A stretch of 64,000 nucleotides of DNA from Gigaspora margarita (GCA_009809945.1 WTPW01000975.1:153402-217401); one strand, 5' to 3'; positions 43,861 through 55,800 are shown, counted from the first letter of the stretch. A program made the numbers and translations. The notes: generated from the letters alone by a model not told the origin.

Positions 43861-44369
43861 GATTCCTGAAAATAAGCTACCCCTTTGTTTTAACTAAAAA
43901 ACCCAAAAATTTATTTACCTGAAAATAAGCTACTCTCACAATTGATAATAGTCACTACATAGTAAAGTCCAAATTTTACTATATAAATCGATAATAATTG
44001 CTTAAGTAAACTTATTAAAGAGATCAAATATATACATTAAAATTTTTAGCAAAATTAAAAAACATTTTATTATTTGACTTTTGACTTTTACTTTTGATGA
44101 AAAAAGTAAAATTTTTAAAAAAGTATATTTGACGAATATAAAAATTAAAAGTTAAATAATAAAATATTCTCTAATTTTAATAAAAATTTCAGAGTATATG
44201 CATTTAGATCTTCTGAACAAGTTTACTTAAGCGATTATAATCGATTTATTTAGTAAAATTTGACTTTACTATGTAGCAACTACTTGCAATCACTAAAAAC
44301 TAAATTTAATCCAAAACAAGCAAACTTCTGATTTTTTGTATAACAAAATATAGCTTATTTTTAGGAATC
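43861..44369. mobile_element. Palindromic family P, intact copy, 509 bp, TA-flanked
   Basis: GATTCCTGAAAATAAGCTA pairs with TAGCTTATTTTTAGGAATC and TA lies outside both ends. The arms carry GATAATAGTCACTACATAG, ATTGCTTAAGTAAACTT and a central hairpin of TTTACTTTTGATG / GACGAATATAAAAATTAAAA type. This copy defines the family also seen at 8,672, 10,311 and 37,926. Confidence 0.8.
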
Positions 44370-44556
44370 TATAGTAGTAAAATTTAGACTTTTATATATA
44401 ATATTGTGATTATATAAGAGTATTTTACTAATAAAAAAACTCAAAAAGCTTCTAAAAAATATGATAGTGATTATAAGCTATTTGTGATTATATAAAAGTA
44501 TTTTTTATATAAAAAAATAGTAGTTAAATTTTGTATAACTATATAAAGGTTATAAC

Positions 44557-44736
44557 AGAACCCCAAAATATACATAGATAGGTCAGGTTAATTATAGGGT
44601 TACTAAAAAAGGAAAGATCTGCAGAAAAAACTTCAAAAATAAGCAAAAAATTACTATAAATAGAAAAGATCTGTATAAAAAACCTCAAAAATAAGCAAAC
44701 TCATATCTGACCTATCTATGTATATTTCGGGGTCCT
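44557..44736. mobile_element. 180-bp MITE family, copy 3 (GTTATAAC duplication)
   Basis: The left end AGAACCCCAAAATATACATA has three changes from the right end AGGACCCCGAAATATACATA (complemented). The interior is over 95 percent the same as copy 2 at 15,119 by eye. GTTATAAC is exactly duplicated (44,549-44,556; 44,737-44,744). Confidence 0.87.
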
Positions 44737-45089
44737 GTTATAACTATAGAGGAAGTAATTGTAGAGGAGAAGACAGTATCTCGTTAATTACTAAATTACT
44801 TTAGTATTTTGTAGAGCCAAAGGTATAGTTTCAAAATTTTTATATAACCTTTGCAAATTTATATCTGTGGTTGCGAATTTATTTTTGTACACTCTTGTGA
44901 TATATACATTTGATATACAATAAACAATTTCTATTAAAAAAGTTGGCAGAAACTGGTTTTTTAGTAAAAAGCATCACAGATATGCTGCCTAGCTACAAGC
45001 AAAGCGAGCAACATATGGCAATGATATAAAAGGTAAAAAGGGGCCCAAACTTTAAATTTCATACAAAATATCTATTATTTTTTTTTTCA

Positions 45090-46503
45090 ATGACCAACTT
45101 GCAAAGGGATCGAAGTTCATTAACTCCAAATGAAAAAAAGATGATTCTTTGTGTTTATTAACATATTTTAGGTATTAGACAAGGCCAAAAGCCATGACAA
45201 CACGTAACACTACACAACAAGATTGCTATAGCTCTTGGTATTGGAGAGGCCACATTTCCCATATAGTTTTGAACAAAATAAAAAAAAATTGAAAAATTAT
45301 CAAAAAAAAAGTTCTAGGTAGACCAAAAAATCAATTCAATAATAATTTTGCTAAGCTTTTGTGTGGTATTATTCTTGTTGCAAACTCTTCAGGAACCTCT
45401 CTTTCGACACCTATATTACTACAACAACTTGAAGAAAATAATTATACACTGTCAAAATGGCAGCTACTTTGTGTACTCTATGAGTTGGGATACTATTATA
45501 GTCATGGAGAAAGTAGAAATATACTGCATAAATCATCAGTAAATGTTGCCTTCTGTAACCATTATTTGCAGTATCGTTTTGAAAATCTACAAGGAAGAAA
45601 CAAAGTTCTGATGAAACTAGAGGTTTTTTTGGATAAATCGTACTGCTATTTACACCACACTATGAACCTTACCTGGGTACCAAATCATGGTGTTGTATAC
45701 TCTCCAGGGTGTGGTCCTTTGATTGTTATTTTTGGAGCGATTATTGTGTTGCGTAATTGTAATACAAATAAGTTGCTTGGTGAAGTTGTTCCTAATTCTT
45801 TTTTAATGTAGAATCTGGCAATTAAGACAACTTCATCAAGAGAAAGAAAAAAAATGAATGCTGATGCTTGGGATAATATTCCTAAAGTTGTCCAAAATTC
45901 TAATATTGTAGCAGATCATGTTGACTATTATGGAAATTTTACGGCTAATATCTTTAAAGATCTTTTTAATAAACTTTGTGCCAATATCAAAAAACATTAT
46001 GGGCCAGTAGAAATTCATATGGATGGTACTCGATATCATAAACGTCAGACTGAAGAAGTACTGTCATCAAATTCAAAAAAAGCTGTATTAATTGCATAGT
46101 TATCATTATATGGTGTTGATTTCCCAGAAAATTCTATCAAAGCAGAATTGTATGAACTAGTAAAACTACACAAAACTAAAGTTCCTTTTGCAAGTATTGA
46201 AATAGCAAAGAAGTATGATCATAATTTGCATTATACTCCACTCTACCATTGCGAACTTCAACTGATTGAAGGAATTTGGTCTGTCGTAAAAGGCGAAGTT
46301 GCTAGAGCCGGACCCCACCCAAATCTTCTAGCTATTAGGAATAAATTGTTGTGTGCATTTCAAGAAAAAGTTACTCCAATGTTATTGTTGGGTTTTGAGA
46401 AAGGTCACTCGATAAGGCCATCAAATACAAAAATTTAAATGATAATGTAATATTAGTTGAAAGCGATTGCGACGATTTTAAAATCAAAGAAATCAATGAT
46501 TAA
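45090..46503 (+). pseudogene. Tc1/mariner-type (IS630-related) transposase, inactivated
   Basis: The N-terminal helix-turn-helix part starts MTNLQRDRSSLTPNEKKMIL and has several stops before 45,300. From 45,354 one frame runs on: LGRPKN-like linker, LQQLEENNYTLSKWQLLCVL, then VFLDKSYCYLHHTMNLTW (first catalytic Asp), VEIHMDGTRYHKR (second Asp) and HCELQLIEGIWSVVKGEVA (Glu). All three DDE residues are kept. In-frame TAG stops occur at 45,809-45,811 and 46,097-46,099. A frame shift near 46,412 precedes an acidic tail ending EIND at 46,503. It would cut at terminal repeats and insert at TA. A possible right TIR is CGGTGCAAAAATGTAGATAC (minus strand, 46,655-46,636); the left was not found. Confidence 0.78.
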
Positions 46504-46663
46504 TAAAATTTTTTGTAAATGATTAATTTTTCAATAAAGTTTGCATTAAAATAAATTTGCAAACCTGAGTAATAAATAAATGCATTTAAATGCTTATATT
46601 AAATTGCAAAATTTTTTTTTATTATAAGTATGTCGGGTATCTACATTTTTGCACCGAACCATA
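46504..46663. promoter_or_regulatory. Transposon 3' flank with candidate right terminal repeat
   Basis: After the transposase the DNA is AT-rich and ends with GTATCTACATTTTTGCACCG, whose complement has the look of a mariner-type terminus. The region before the transposase has only a weak match (GCGAATTTATTTTTGTACAC, 44,875), so the pair is uncertain. Confidence 0.3.
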
Positions 46664-47967
46664 AGAAGTTTATAGATAAGATATATTAAAATCGAGACGT
46701 TTCTTATTAGAATGATAGTTGTATAAGATAGTATAAGATATTAAAATTTGAGTATATTTAGGGTTAGATATAGGATATGTAGAATTAGACATAGAATTAG
46801 ACATAAAACTAGACATAAAATTAGACATAGAATTAAACATATATAGATTATTAAGATTTTGTAAATAAATATCATTAAAAGATCAATAATTCTGATTTAA
46901 GTTAATAAATAATGCTTGCTTATCTAACAGTAACATTTAATGGCATTTATATTGTATAGATATCCTTTAAAAATTGAAAGTATACAAATAATATTGCGGG
47001 TTGTTAATTATATTATTATCCCTTAGTCTGTAAAAGTTTGCAAGCAAATTTGCTTGCATAATTACTATAAAGATATCTCTGATCTACTTTTTTAATTATT
47101 AAAAATATTTAAATAAAATTTGATATGATAATATTTGAAAACAAGAATTATATTTTTAAATTATTAATTTTATATTATAAAACAAAAAGTTTATATTACT
47201 TATAAGCTAAAAATATTGAATTTTAAAGAAATTTTTTAATCAAAAAAATAATTTACAATATCTTGGCGAATTCTTTAAATATTGGTTTTAAAAATATAGT
47301 TTCTAATACAATATTGTAGTTTATATAAAGAATTACAACTTTTATTATTGCACTTTAAGTGATTTACTTGTAAAAATTAAGACTTGTATTAGAAGTAAAA
47401 ATTTTTTTATAGACAAAGACATATAAAGTTTAAAAAAACCTAAAGAAAAAATTCTATAGTAAAGGTTCCAAAACAAAAACTTTAAACTTTTATTACACTT
47501 AAGTTTTTTAATAATTTTAAAAAAATTTTTATAATAAAGTTGATAAAACAAAACTAATATTATATTTTTTACTTAGAAAGTATATAGCTAAAATTAATAT
47601 TTAAAGTTTTATTTAAAAAATTTAAAATTTTAAAATTTATGCAGACAAATATGCCTGTATAACAAATTAAGGAATAGGTGTTTTATAATATAATAAGAAG
47701 TTTATAGATAAGATATATTAAAATCGCAGACATTTCTTATTAGAATGATAGTTGTATAAGATAGTATAGTATAAGATATTAAAATGTGAGTATATATAGA
47801 GTTGGATATAGAATACGTAGAATTAGGCATAGAATTAAATATAGAATGAGACGTAGAATTAGATATAGAATTAAACATATATAGATTATTAAGATTTTGT
47901 AAATAAATATCATTAAAAGATCAATAATTCTGATTTAAGTTAATAAATAATGCTTGCTTATCTAAAA
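46664..47967. repeat. Direct duplication of about 270 bp flanking a palindromic element
   Basis: 46,664-46,928 and 47,690-47,967 both run from AAGAAGTTTATAGATAAGAT through an ATAGAATTAGACAT microrepeat to AATAATGCTTGCTTATCTAA. The copies are about 90 percent alike and the number of TAGAATTAGACATA units differs. Between them are 90 unmatched bases and the 654-bp element below. They are not LTR-like in their ends (no TG..CA), so a segmental duplication is more likely. Confidence 0.7.
47020..47673 (-). mobile_element. GCAAGCAAATTTG-family palindromic element, 654 bp, reverse orientation
   Basis: It begins CCCTTAGTCTGTAAAAG and GCAAGCAAATTTGCTTGC, and ends GCAGACAAATATGCCTGTA and TTAAGGA. The stretch ACAATATTGTAGTTTATATA at 47,310 is the complement of one at 35,800, showing opposite orientation to the copy in the DIRS element. 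Confidence 0.7.
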
Positions 47968-48294
47968 TACTATAAATATCTTCATATTTACTATTACTAC
48001 TTTTTATAAATTAAATAAAATTTGAATATATTATAGTAATAACTATTTATAAATTAATAGTATCAAAATAATACTTAATTCCAGAGCAACACAATGGGTT
48101 ATATGCTAGTACTTTAAAATAGTAATTTTATTCTATTTATTTATATTACTATTTTTATTAGAATCAGCTTACAATATTTAGTCTATATTATAGCAATACC
48201 ATACATTCTTTAATCTTAATTATCTATATCTATTTGCTTGGTGATTAACTTTTATAAATTAACATAAAAGATATAAGTATTAAAATTATTATTA

Positions 48295-48511
48295 GGCCAC
48301 GCAAATTAAATTAGTTGGTTCTCATAACATGGTACAAGCAAATAGGACCCGGCCGGCCGGCAAAAAATGTTATATTTAAAAATTTTTTTAATATAAAAAT
48401 TTTTATAAAATTTTTTTTTGAAAAAAATTTTACTATAACAAAAATTTTTAACTTTTCAAAAAAAGTGACCCGGCCGGGTTATGAGAACCAATTTTATTAG
48501 TTTGCATGGCC
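48295..48511. mobile_element. PIF/Harbinger-like MITE, 217 bp
   Basis: The ends GGCCACGCAAATTAAATTAG and (complemented) GGCCATGCAAACTAATAAAA are inverted repeats. Further in, TTGGTTCTCATAAC and CCCGGCCGG pair with their mirrors. TTA lies outside both ends (48,292-48,294; 48,512-48,514), the three-base target typical of PIF/Harbinger elements. The GC-rich CCCGGCCGGCCGG patch inside is unusual for this window. Confidence 0.7.
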
Positions 48512-48750
48512 TTATTAACATTTTGTCGACTGATTTTAATATATACCTAGTAGAATAAATGCTACAAAAATTAGTTATTACAAATAAAAAGAATTAAACT
48601 TTTTTTTTTTAGTAAGAAACTGTTATATTTTCAAAAAGTACTTTAAAGCACATAAATAAGTTAGCTAAATAATTAATTAAGCAAACTAGTCAAATTATCT
48701 AACAATAAGTTATAGTAAAAGATAAGCCAATTTTAGAATTAGAAATATTA

Positions 48751-49160
48751 AAGCTAAGATCTTGTTGAATATAAAGTAAAATTTTTATATCTAATATTGA
48801 ACCTATTACTATACTTTTTATGATCTTAGCCACAAACAATATATTTTTTTACATAAAGAACTTTTTAGCATTGTCATTAGTAAAAGTTATGTCTATTTTG
48901 GATCTTGAAAAACTATTTTAGGATCTTTGAAGCTAAGGTCTTGTTGAATATAAATACAACAAGTTTCATTTAACAATACTAAAACTATTTCATATTTTTT
49001 ACGAACTTTGTCATGTATTGTATAAAGTCTTATATAGCAAAACCTTCAGCATTACTACTAATAAAAGTCTTGTCTATTTTAGGATCTTTAAAAACTATTT
49101 TAGGATTTTTGAAATTAAGGTTTTGTCAAATGTAAATATAAAATTTCAAACTATAGTATA
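48751..49160. repeat. Tandem repeat with about 180-bp period, 2.3 units
   Basis: Units start at 48,751 (AAGCTAAGATCTTGTTGAAT), 48,930 (AAGCTAAGGTCTTGTTGAAT) and 49,112 (AAATTAAGGTTTTGTCAAAT). Each contains TTAGTAAAAGT(T/C)(A/T)TGTCTATTTT-like and GGATCTT.AAAAACTATTTT words. No gene. Confidence 0.65.
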
Positions 49161-49239
49161 TTTAGTAAAAAAGGTACAGGTTATTTTTATGAAGCCCTAC
49201 ATTTTATTATTGTGTTCAAAATCAACCAATTAAGCATTA

Positions 49240-49620
49240 GTTTTGCAATAATCACATTTTTGTAATCGGAGTCAAATCTGCTCATATGATTATTACAAGA
49301 AATCACTTCAAATCTACAAAAATTAACCAATCATATAAATGTCTTTCTATAATATTAAAATATAAATTTTTTTTAAAAATTGTATATTTTGATTAGCTAA
49401 TTATCATGGAAAATCACAAGCAGATCTACAAAGATTAACCAATTATATGAATATATTTCTATAAGTTCCAGCATCATAGGAAGACATTCAAATGATTGGT
49501 TAATTTTTGTAGATCTGCCATAATTTCCTATGATAATTAGCCAATCAAAATACACAATTTTTAAAAAAGATTTATTGTTTTAATATATGCTGGAACAGGA
49601 AACAATTTTTTGTGTAATAG
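49240..49620. repeat. Three-armed inverted repeat
   Basis: The segment AGATCTACAAAGATTAACCA (49,421) is mirrored by TGGTTAATTTTTGTAGATCT (49,496), and the flanking TTTTGATTAGCTAATTATCA is mirrored by TGATAATTAGCCAATCAAAA. A third, direct copy of the left arm (AAATCTACAAAAATTAACCA) is at 49,311. This looks like a foldback element with a partial duplication. Confidence 0.55.
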
Positions 49621-49644
49621 TTGTCAATTATATGATATAGGTAA

Positions 49645-50729
49645 CAGTCATAGGACATGTCCCCTAGAAATAAATTTATAATAAAAATTATAAAAAAAAC
49701 ATATGAATTTACTATATAACTTTGAGCTAAGATCCCTCTCTGGGTTAACTAATTAACTTAAAATTAAAGTTTGCAGGTATATAGAACAAGAAAAGAAGAA
49801 AATTTTGAGCTTAAAAAACCATATTAAAATTTTGCTAATTTTGCACTTTTTCAAAATGTAACTCTGTCAAAAACAAATATTTACAAATTTTAAATCAGCA
49901 GTTATGTGTAAAATTATGCTCTGAACAACTTTACTTAGGCGACAGAAGTAGGTTACCTTGTAAGAAAAATGGGTTATCTATGTACTAAAGTTAAAATTTA
50001 TCGTATTTCATAATAAAACTTTTTTTNNNNNNNNNNNNNNNNNNNNNNNNNNNNNNNNNNNNNNNNNNNNNNNNNNNNNNNNNNNNNNNNNNNNNNNNNN
50101 NNNNNNNNNNNNNNNNNNNNNNNNNNNNNNNNNNNNNNNNNNNNNNNNNNNNNNNNNNNNNNNNNNNNNNNNNNNNNNNNNNNNNNNNNNNNNNNNNNNN
50201 NNNNNNNNNNNNNNNNNNNNNNNNNNNNNNNNNNNNNNNNNNNNNNNNNNNNNNNNNNNNNNNNNNNNNNNNNNNNNNNNNNNNNNNNNNNNNNNNNNNN
50301 NNNNNNNNNNNNNNNNNNNNNNNNNNNNNNNNNNNNNNNNNNNNNNNNNNNNNNNNNNNNNNNNNNNNNNNNNNNNNNNNNNNNNNNNNNNNNNNNNNNN
50401 NNNNNNNNNNNNNNNNNNNNNNNNNNNNNNNNNNNNNNNNNNNNNNNNNNNNNNNNNNNNNNNNNNNNNNNNNNNNNNNNNNNNNNNNNNNNNNNNNNNN
50501 NNNNNNNNNNNNNNNNNNNNNNNNNNNNNNNNNNNNNNNNNNNNNNNNNNNNNNNNNNNNNNNNNNNNNNNNNNNNNNNNNNNNNNNNNNNNNNNNNNNN
50601 TTTTAAGTTAATTAGTTAACCCAGAGAGGGATCTTAGCTCAAAGTTATATAGTAAATTCATATGTTTTTTTATAATTTTTATTATAAATTTATTTTAAAC
50701 CAATTTTAAGGGGACATGTCCTATGACTG
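49645..50729. mobile_element. Large palindromic element U, copy 3, gap in the middle
   Basis: CAGTCATAGGACATGTCCCC at the left is mirrored by GGGGACATGTCCTATGACTG at the right. The left arm shares AACTTTACTTAGGCGACAGA and GGTTACCTTGTAAGAAAAAT with copies 1 and 2. The N run 50,027-50,600 falls in the palindrome centre, as expected for an assembly break at a hairpin. GGTAA occurs at the left border and GGTAAT starts at the last base of the right end, so a 5-bp duplication is possible. Confidence 0.72.
50027..50600. other. Assembly gap (N)
   Basis: 574 N in the loop region of palindrome U copy 3; the flanking T run and the mirror arms show what is missing is mainly the second arm. Confidence 0.99.
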
Positions 50730-50769
50730 GTAATGATTACTATGGGTTATAGTTAGTAAAATTCAATTA

Positions 50770-52060
50770 ATTAATTCAAATTTGAATAAACCAAACTCAG
50801 AATTATTTGAATCCAATTCAGGTTCTTTTGAACTCTCAAGACAGGTTCATTTGGACCCAATTTTTCACTAAACCCAATTTGGTTCATTTAAATTCAATTT
50901 GTGTTATTTGAACCTATTCAGGTTCAGGTTTATTTGAACCCAAGCCAGGGTTCATTTAAACCAAATTTAGGTTCATTTGAACTCAAGACAGGTTCATTCA
51001 AACATGATTCGGGTTTATTTAGGCCCAGTTTAGGTTAGAGGTTGGAACTAGTTTTATTTTTACAATTTGGATTTAATTTTCAACTTTAACTTAAACTGGT
51101 TTTAACCCAAATTTAAATAAATCTAAGTAATTTGATTTTGCAATTTTAATAAACTTGTAAAACCAAATCAACCCAAATTTAAAAAAACTGGTTTTCATGA
51201 TTGTAATAAACTAGTAGTTAGAATGTCCAAATATCTGTGCTTAGGGTAGCTTGATATATTGTAAATTAGAATAAATTGGTTGTGCAACCAAATTTAGCAG
51301 ATCCAGGTAGAAGGGATCGAAATTGATAAATTAGCTAATAATTCAATAATCCATGCAACAAATAAAATTGGCAGATACCAATTTTGCCATAATATAATTA
51401 GTTATTATTATTAATAAATGCAGCCTAAACTTTGGTCAAAATCGAATTTTAGTATCTAAATAAATCACAATAAACGCATTTTAAATCTTGATAGTGATAG
51501 AGAATAGTTTATGTATTCTCATTCCATCATATGATATTACATACCTCAGGGTAACACAAATACCAAGTCTTGACATGCTCATGCACAGTAGCAGTATACT
51601 ACGCAAGCAAATTAAATGCAAGATTTGCAAACTCGCCATTCTAGATGGCAGTAAACCGCATAGCTACTCGATTTTTCTGTTTTATTAAATTCGATAAATC
51701 CGGTTTTATTAAATTCGATTTTTCGGTTTTATTCGGTTTTATTAAATTTGATAAATCCTGTTTTATTAAATCCGAATATATTCGAATTGGGTTGAACCAG
51801 TTTTAAATTCGGGTGCAACAATTCGGTTCCAACTTCTAGTTCGGGTTCATTTGAACTTTAAGCCAAGTTTATTTAACCCAAGCCGAAACCGAATCGGGTT
51901 CATTTAATCCAATTTGAGTTCATTTGAACCCAATTCAGGTTCATTTGAACTCAAGCCGGATCATTTGATCCTCAATTTGGGTTCATTTGAATCCAAGCCG
52001 GGTTAATTTAAACCCAAGTCGATTTATTTGAACCTTCATTTAAATTTTAAACCCAGGTCA
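50770..52060. repeat. Arrays of GGTTCATTTGAACC units on both sides of an AT core
   Basis: Two arrays (50,790-51,050 and 51,825-52,045) are made of the imperfect unit GGTTCATTTGAACCCAAGCC, period about 24 bases. Each unit contains the palindrome GGTTC-N4-GAACC. The core between them (51,050-51,820) has GTTGGAACTAGTTTTATTTT near its left and TTCGGTTCCAACTTCTAGTT near its right, an inverted pair. It may be one element with subterminal repeat arrays. No coding sequence. Confidence 0.6.
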
Positions 52061-52129
52061 TTATCCGAAATGATATTTAAAATGGGCACTTATGCCTATG
52101 AGTTAAAAATAAATTCAAAACCTCATACC

Positions 52130-52260
52130 CGGGGCAACGCCCGGGTTCCGAGAGCATCACCACCAGCTGAAAGTCCCATGTTCTAACCGTTAATCTATAT
52201 CAGAATGCTGTGTATGGGCATTACAAATCACCCATGTTCTAACCGTAATCTATATCAGAA
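52130..52260 (-). repeat. tRNA-like remnant with a duplicated A-box region
   Basis: On the minus strand TAGATTAACGGTTAGAACAT GGGACTTTCAGC looks like the D arm and anticodon arm of a tRNA (A box at 52,197-52,187). The expected B box is replaced by CTCGGAACCCGGGCG, so the match is partial. The A-box stretch is duplicated at 52,233-52,260. It may be a SINE head; downstream on the minus strand lies the GGTTCATTTGAACC array. Confidence 0.35.
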
Positions 52261-52264
52261 TGAA

Positions 52265-52822
52265 ATTATGGATTTTCTTATAACTAACTATTGGGTTATA
52301 CAAAAAATTTTATAAGTATCCCTTTACCATGAAAAACCATATAGAACCGAAGAATGGTTTCATAGTTAAATTTTGCGTTATTAATAATTTTTGTAAAATA
52401 TAGAAACTCTCAACCTATATACTGTATCTGTTCGCGAATATATTAAAAAGTTTGTAAATTTTTATTATAAATATAGAAATATTATTTCAAACTTGTAAAG
52501 TTTCAAAATTGGGTGATTAAATTTTATAAATTAACTGTAAGGTTGTACACTGATTTCATAAACAAAATTTTATTGTCAATTCTTTAATTTTTTTTTAAAT
52601 AGCTATGTGAAGAAATTTATTCCATTAAGATTAGCTATATTCTAGATTTTATTTTTATTGATTGAATATATTACACAGAAAATAAAAAATTGATTTTTTT
52701 TGAAAAGATAAAATCTATTCCAATACATACTATTTAATAATAAATAGTTGTTAATTAATATATATATATATATATTTTTACAATTAACTAAGGGCCTAAT
52801 TACCATTTCAAACAAAAAGATT
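52265..52822. other. 3' flank of the polymerase gene, no further gene
   Basis: 52,295-52,390 is a copy of the dispersed AGTATCCCTTTACCATGAAA repeat (see 39,675). A TA microsatellite lies at 52,757-52,776. A polyadenylation signal for the minus-strand polymerase gene could be any of several AATAAA-like words (for example AATAAA as TTTATT at 52,650), but I cannot choose. Confidence 0.4.
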
Positions 52823-55800
52823 TTAATCATCATCATTGGTTTTTAATACAATTTTAACCCCCATACTAGCAAGCTCCGTAGCAAGATATCTGAATGCATA
52901 AGGTATTTTCACAAGTGATATCCACCTAGAAGTTTCGCATATATTACATTGAATATGATGTTTCTTATATGCCCGATTAGTATTTAATTGATAATGTGTT
53001 TTAAGTGATAATGAAGTAAAAATAGAACCACATTTTCTGCATATGTGACACTATTAAACAAAATTAGTACAGATAAATTATTTTATTAAAAAATTAATTA
53101 AAAGATTAATTTAAAAGGCTAAATAAAAAAATTTTTTTAGTCTACCTGAGAGAAATCCGAGCAATTCATTAAACGGTCTTGAAGGCAAAAACTCATTCCA
53201 TGAGCCAACAATGAGTCGCGCTCCATCTCTCCAAATCTGATTCCGCCACTTCTTTTACGACCTCCAATTGGTTGCATTGTAAGATTATGAACAGGACCGG
53301 TTGATCTAACTTGCCATTTGTCCGATACCATATGACGAAGGCGCTGATAATACACAACACCAATGTAAATATCTGCTTGAAATTCTTCGCCAGTAATTCC
53401 GCTATACATTGGCTCATTTCCATGGTAATTATATCCAGCACGAACAAGCTGCTCTCCAAAATAATCTATTGCAGTAAATTCTTCATTAAATCTAAATGGT
53501 GTAGAATCTTGGGCCACACCAAACATAGCACCACATTTTCCGGCCATACTTTCTACAAACATTCCAATAGTCATACGTGATGGGAAAGCATGTGGATTGA
53601 TAATAATATCGGGTTGCATGCCACTTTCGGTAAAAGGCATATCAACCTGGGGCCATAATCGAGAGAGAATACCTTTCTGTCCATGTCTAGAAGAAAATTT
53701 ATCGCCTATTACAGGAGGTCTCGGAATTCTTAGCATTATGTGCACCTTTTGAACTTCATGCATGCCCAAGTCATCTCCTAGCAATCTAACTTGATCCACA
53801 TATGCATCTTCCGATCCTTTATATTGCTTCACAATTGTTTTACCTCCTTGTGTGTCATCTATATATGCACATAAAGGATCACCCGTTTTTAATCGTGTAC
53901 CGATGAACGGTAAACCATCATTATCAAGCTTTTCTCGCAATGAAGATGGTGCGTCTGCACCGAGACCAAAGTGGTGCTTAATACCAGAATCATAAAATTC
54001 ATCAAGACTGACCATCTCAGATTTGTATATGGTACCATATTTGAACCCTCTTTCATGAGCCGATTTATTTATAATCATCGCATCTTCCATATCATACCCT
54101 ATTGCGTGTATAATTATTAATTATAAATTTATTTGTAAGGTTCTAGTGTTTTAAATAAGAAATACCAGTATATGAAATCACAGCTACAATGGCATTTGTC
54201 CCATTAGGGAACCCATCTAGACCAAGAGTATTGTGAAGCACTGGTCGTACTATCGGGGTTTGACCAGTTTGAAGCCGATATAATTTGCTGTCCGTTCGAT
54301 GCATTATTGCTGTTGAAGGTGTACCCATCGTTTGTTTTGCCATCTTTACATAAAGAATATATTAATTAAAACCAACCACCCAACACGTTTTTATATATTT
54401 ATTCTATTAAAAGTTTAAAAATTTTACCTGGCATTGATACATATTACGAGGGCTTTGGTTGTAATCGGAAAATGGTGTTAAATTAGCTAGAATACTTAAC
54501 ATGTTTGTGGGTTTAATCTCTATGTGGGTTGTTACATCTTTTATGATATCTTCCTCTAAACACGCAATATTCATATATACCTATTTTACAAAAAAAAAAA
54601 AATTTCGATTTTGATCCAAAAGTTTAACGCAACGTAATTTCGTTATAGAATACGTAATAAACCTGCTCAAATGATCCAATCATATCAATCTCATTATTAG
54701 CAAGGTATTTGACGGGACGCATCATACGCGCTTGTTCAGAAAATAAGTAAATACCCGGATATTGACCACCATTAGAAGGTGGGACATATCCGATTTCAAG
54801 GTCAATAGAAATCTAAATAGTACAACCATGGTTTAATACATGTAATATAACTAATTATAATATAAGGATAAAATTTTCTATACCTCATCAAATTTTAACA
54901 ATCGCAGTTTATTCGCAATTGATTGTGCATGACCTGATTCACACCAACCTAAAATTTTCCCATCTAACTGCACACATAAAAAATTTTTTTTAGTGACATG
55001 AGTACCTGTTGCTAATCTGGTTATAATACCCATTTCTGCCAATATAGATGGAATCATTTCTACGTTAGGCTTGGTAGTAATGATCCTACAAGTGTGGGAA
55101 AGGTGGTTGAGCAATCCACATGGTGTACCATCCGGGGTATGTACGGGACAAAGAAATCCTAATTGGTCAATTAATTAACTCAAATGAATCAACTTTATAA
55201 GTAATATTAAAATGATTTTATATAGTAATTGTCTATTTATATACCCCATGATTCTGGCAAAAGTTTTCGTACGGTGGTTGTTTTCATTTGAGTAAAGAAA
55301 GATCCACGATGAACACACCGAAAATGTGAAATATAACGATAGAAATTAAGTTTTTCTGCTACTATAGTATAACCACTAGCCTTCAAACGTAAAATGTATT
55401 TTGTTGAGTCATTATATTAAAATTTTAAAATAGATCTTTTTTTTTTTTTTTATCAACATCAAAGTGTACCTGCATCAAATCCAACCCACTGTTAGAAGCA
55501 AGATTTCCTGTAGCAAGGAAATAAGCCAACTTTCTGCCAATTTCCATATTAGATCTATTAAATACATTAGTGATATATTTTTCTAAAAAAAAAAAAAAAA
55601 AAAAAAGTCATAAAACATATGCTTAATAACGCTAAGCAAACCAAAATAATGCAACACATACTATCATTGAAATCTACTGGTCTATTATTAGCAATATCTG
55701 CAGCAACTACTGCACGGATAGCGTTTAAGCAATCACTAAGTTTTTCTTTGATGAGCATTCCGTAAAGATGTCCACCCAGAAGAATTTCTTGATTTTGCGG

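Noticed and set aside
45809..46099. Stop-codon readthrough or a reassigned TAG in the transposase
   Set aside because: The intact polymerase gene nearby uses the standard code, and the transposase also has a frame shift and several other stops near its start.
46664..47967. 270-bp direct repeats as LTRs of a small retrotransposon
   Set aside because: No TG..CA ends, no primer-binding site, no polypurine tract, and the spacer is a palindromic element.
53193..53580. Additional frames on both strands inside the polymerase gene
   Set aside because: They overlap the large exon 13 in other frames and are shadows.
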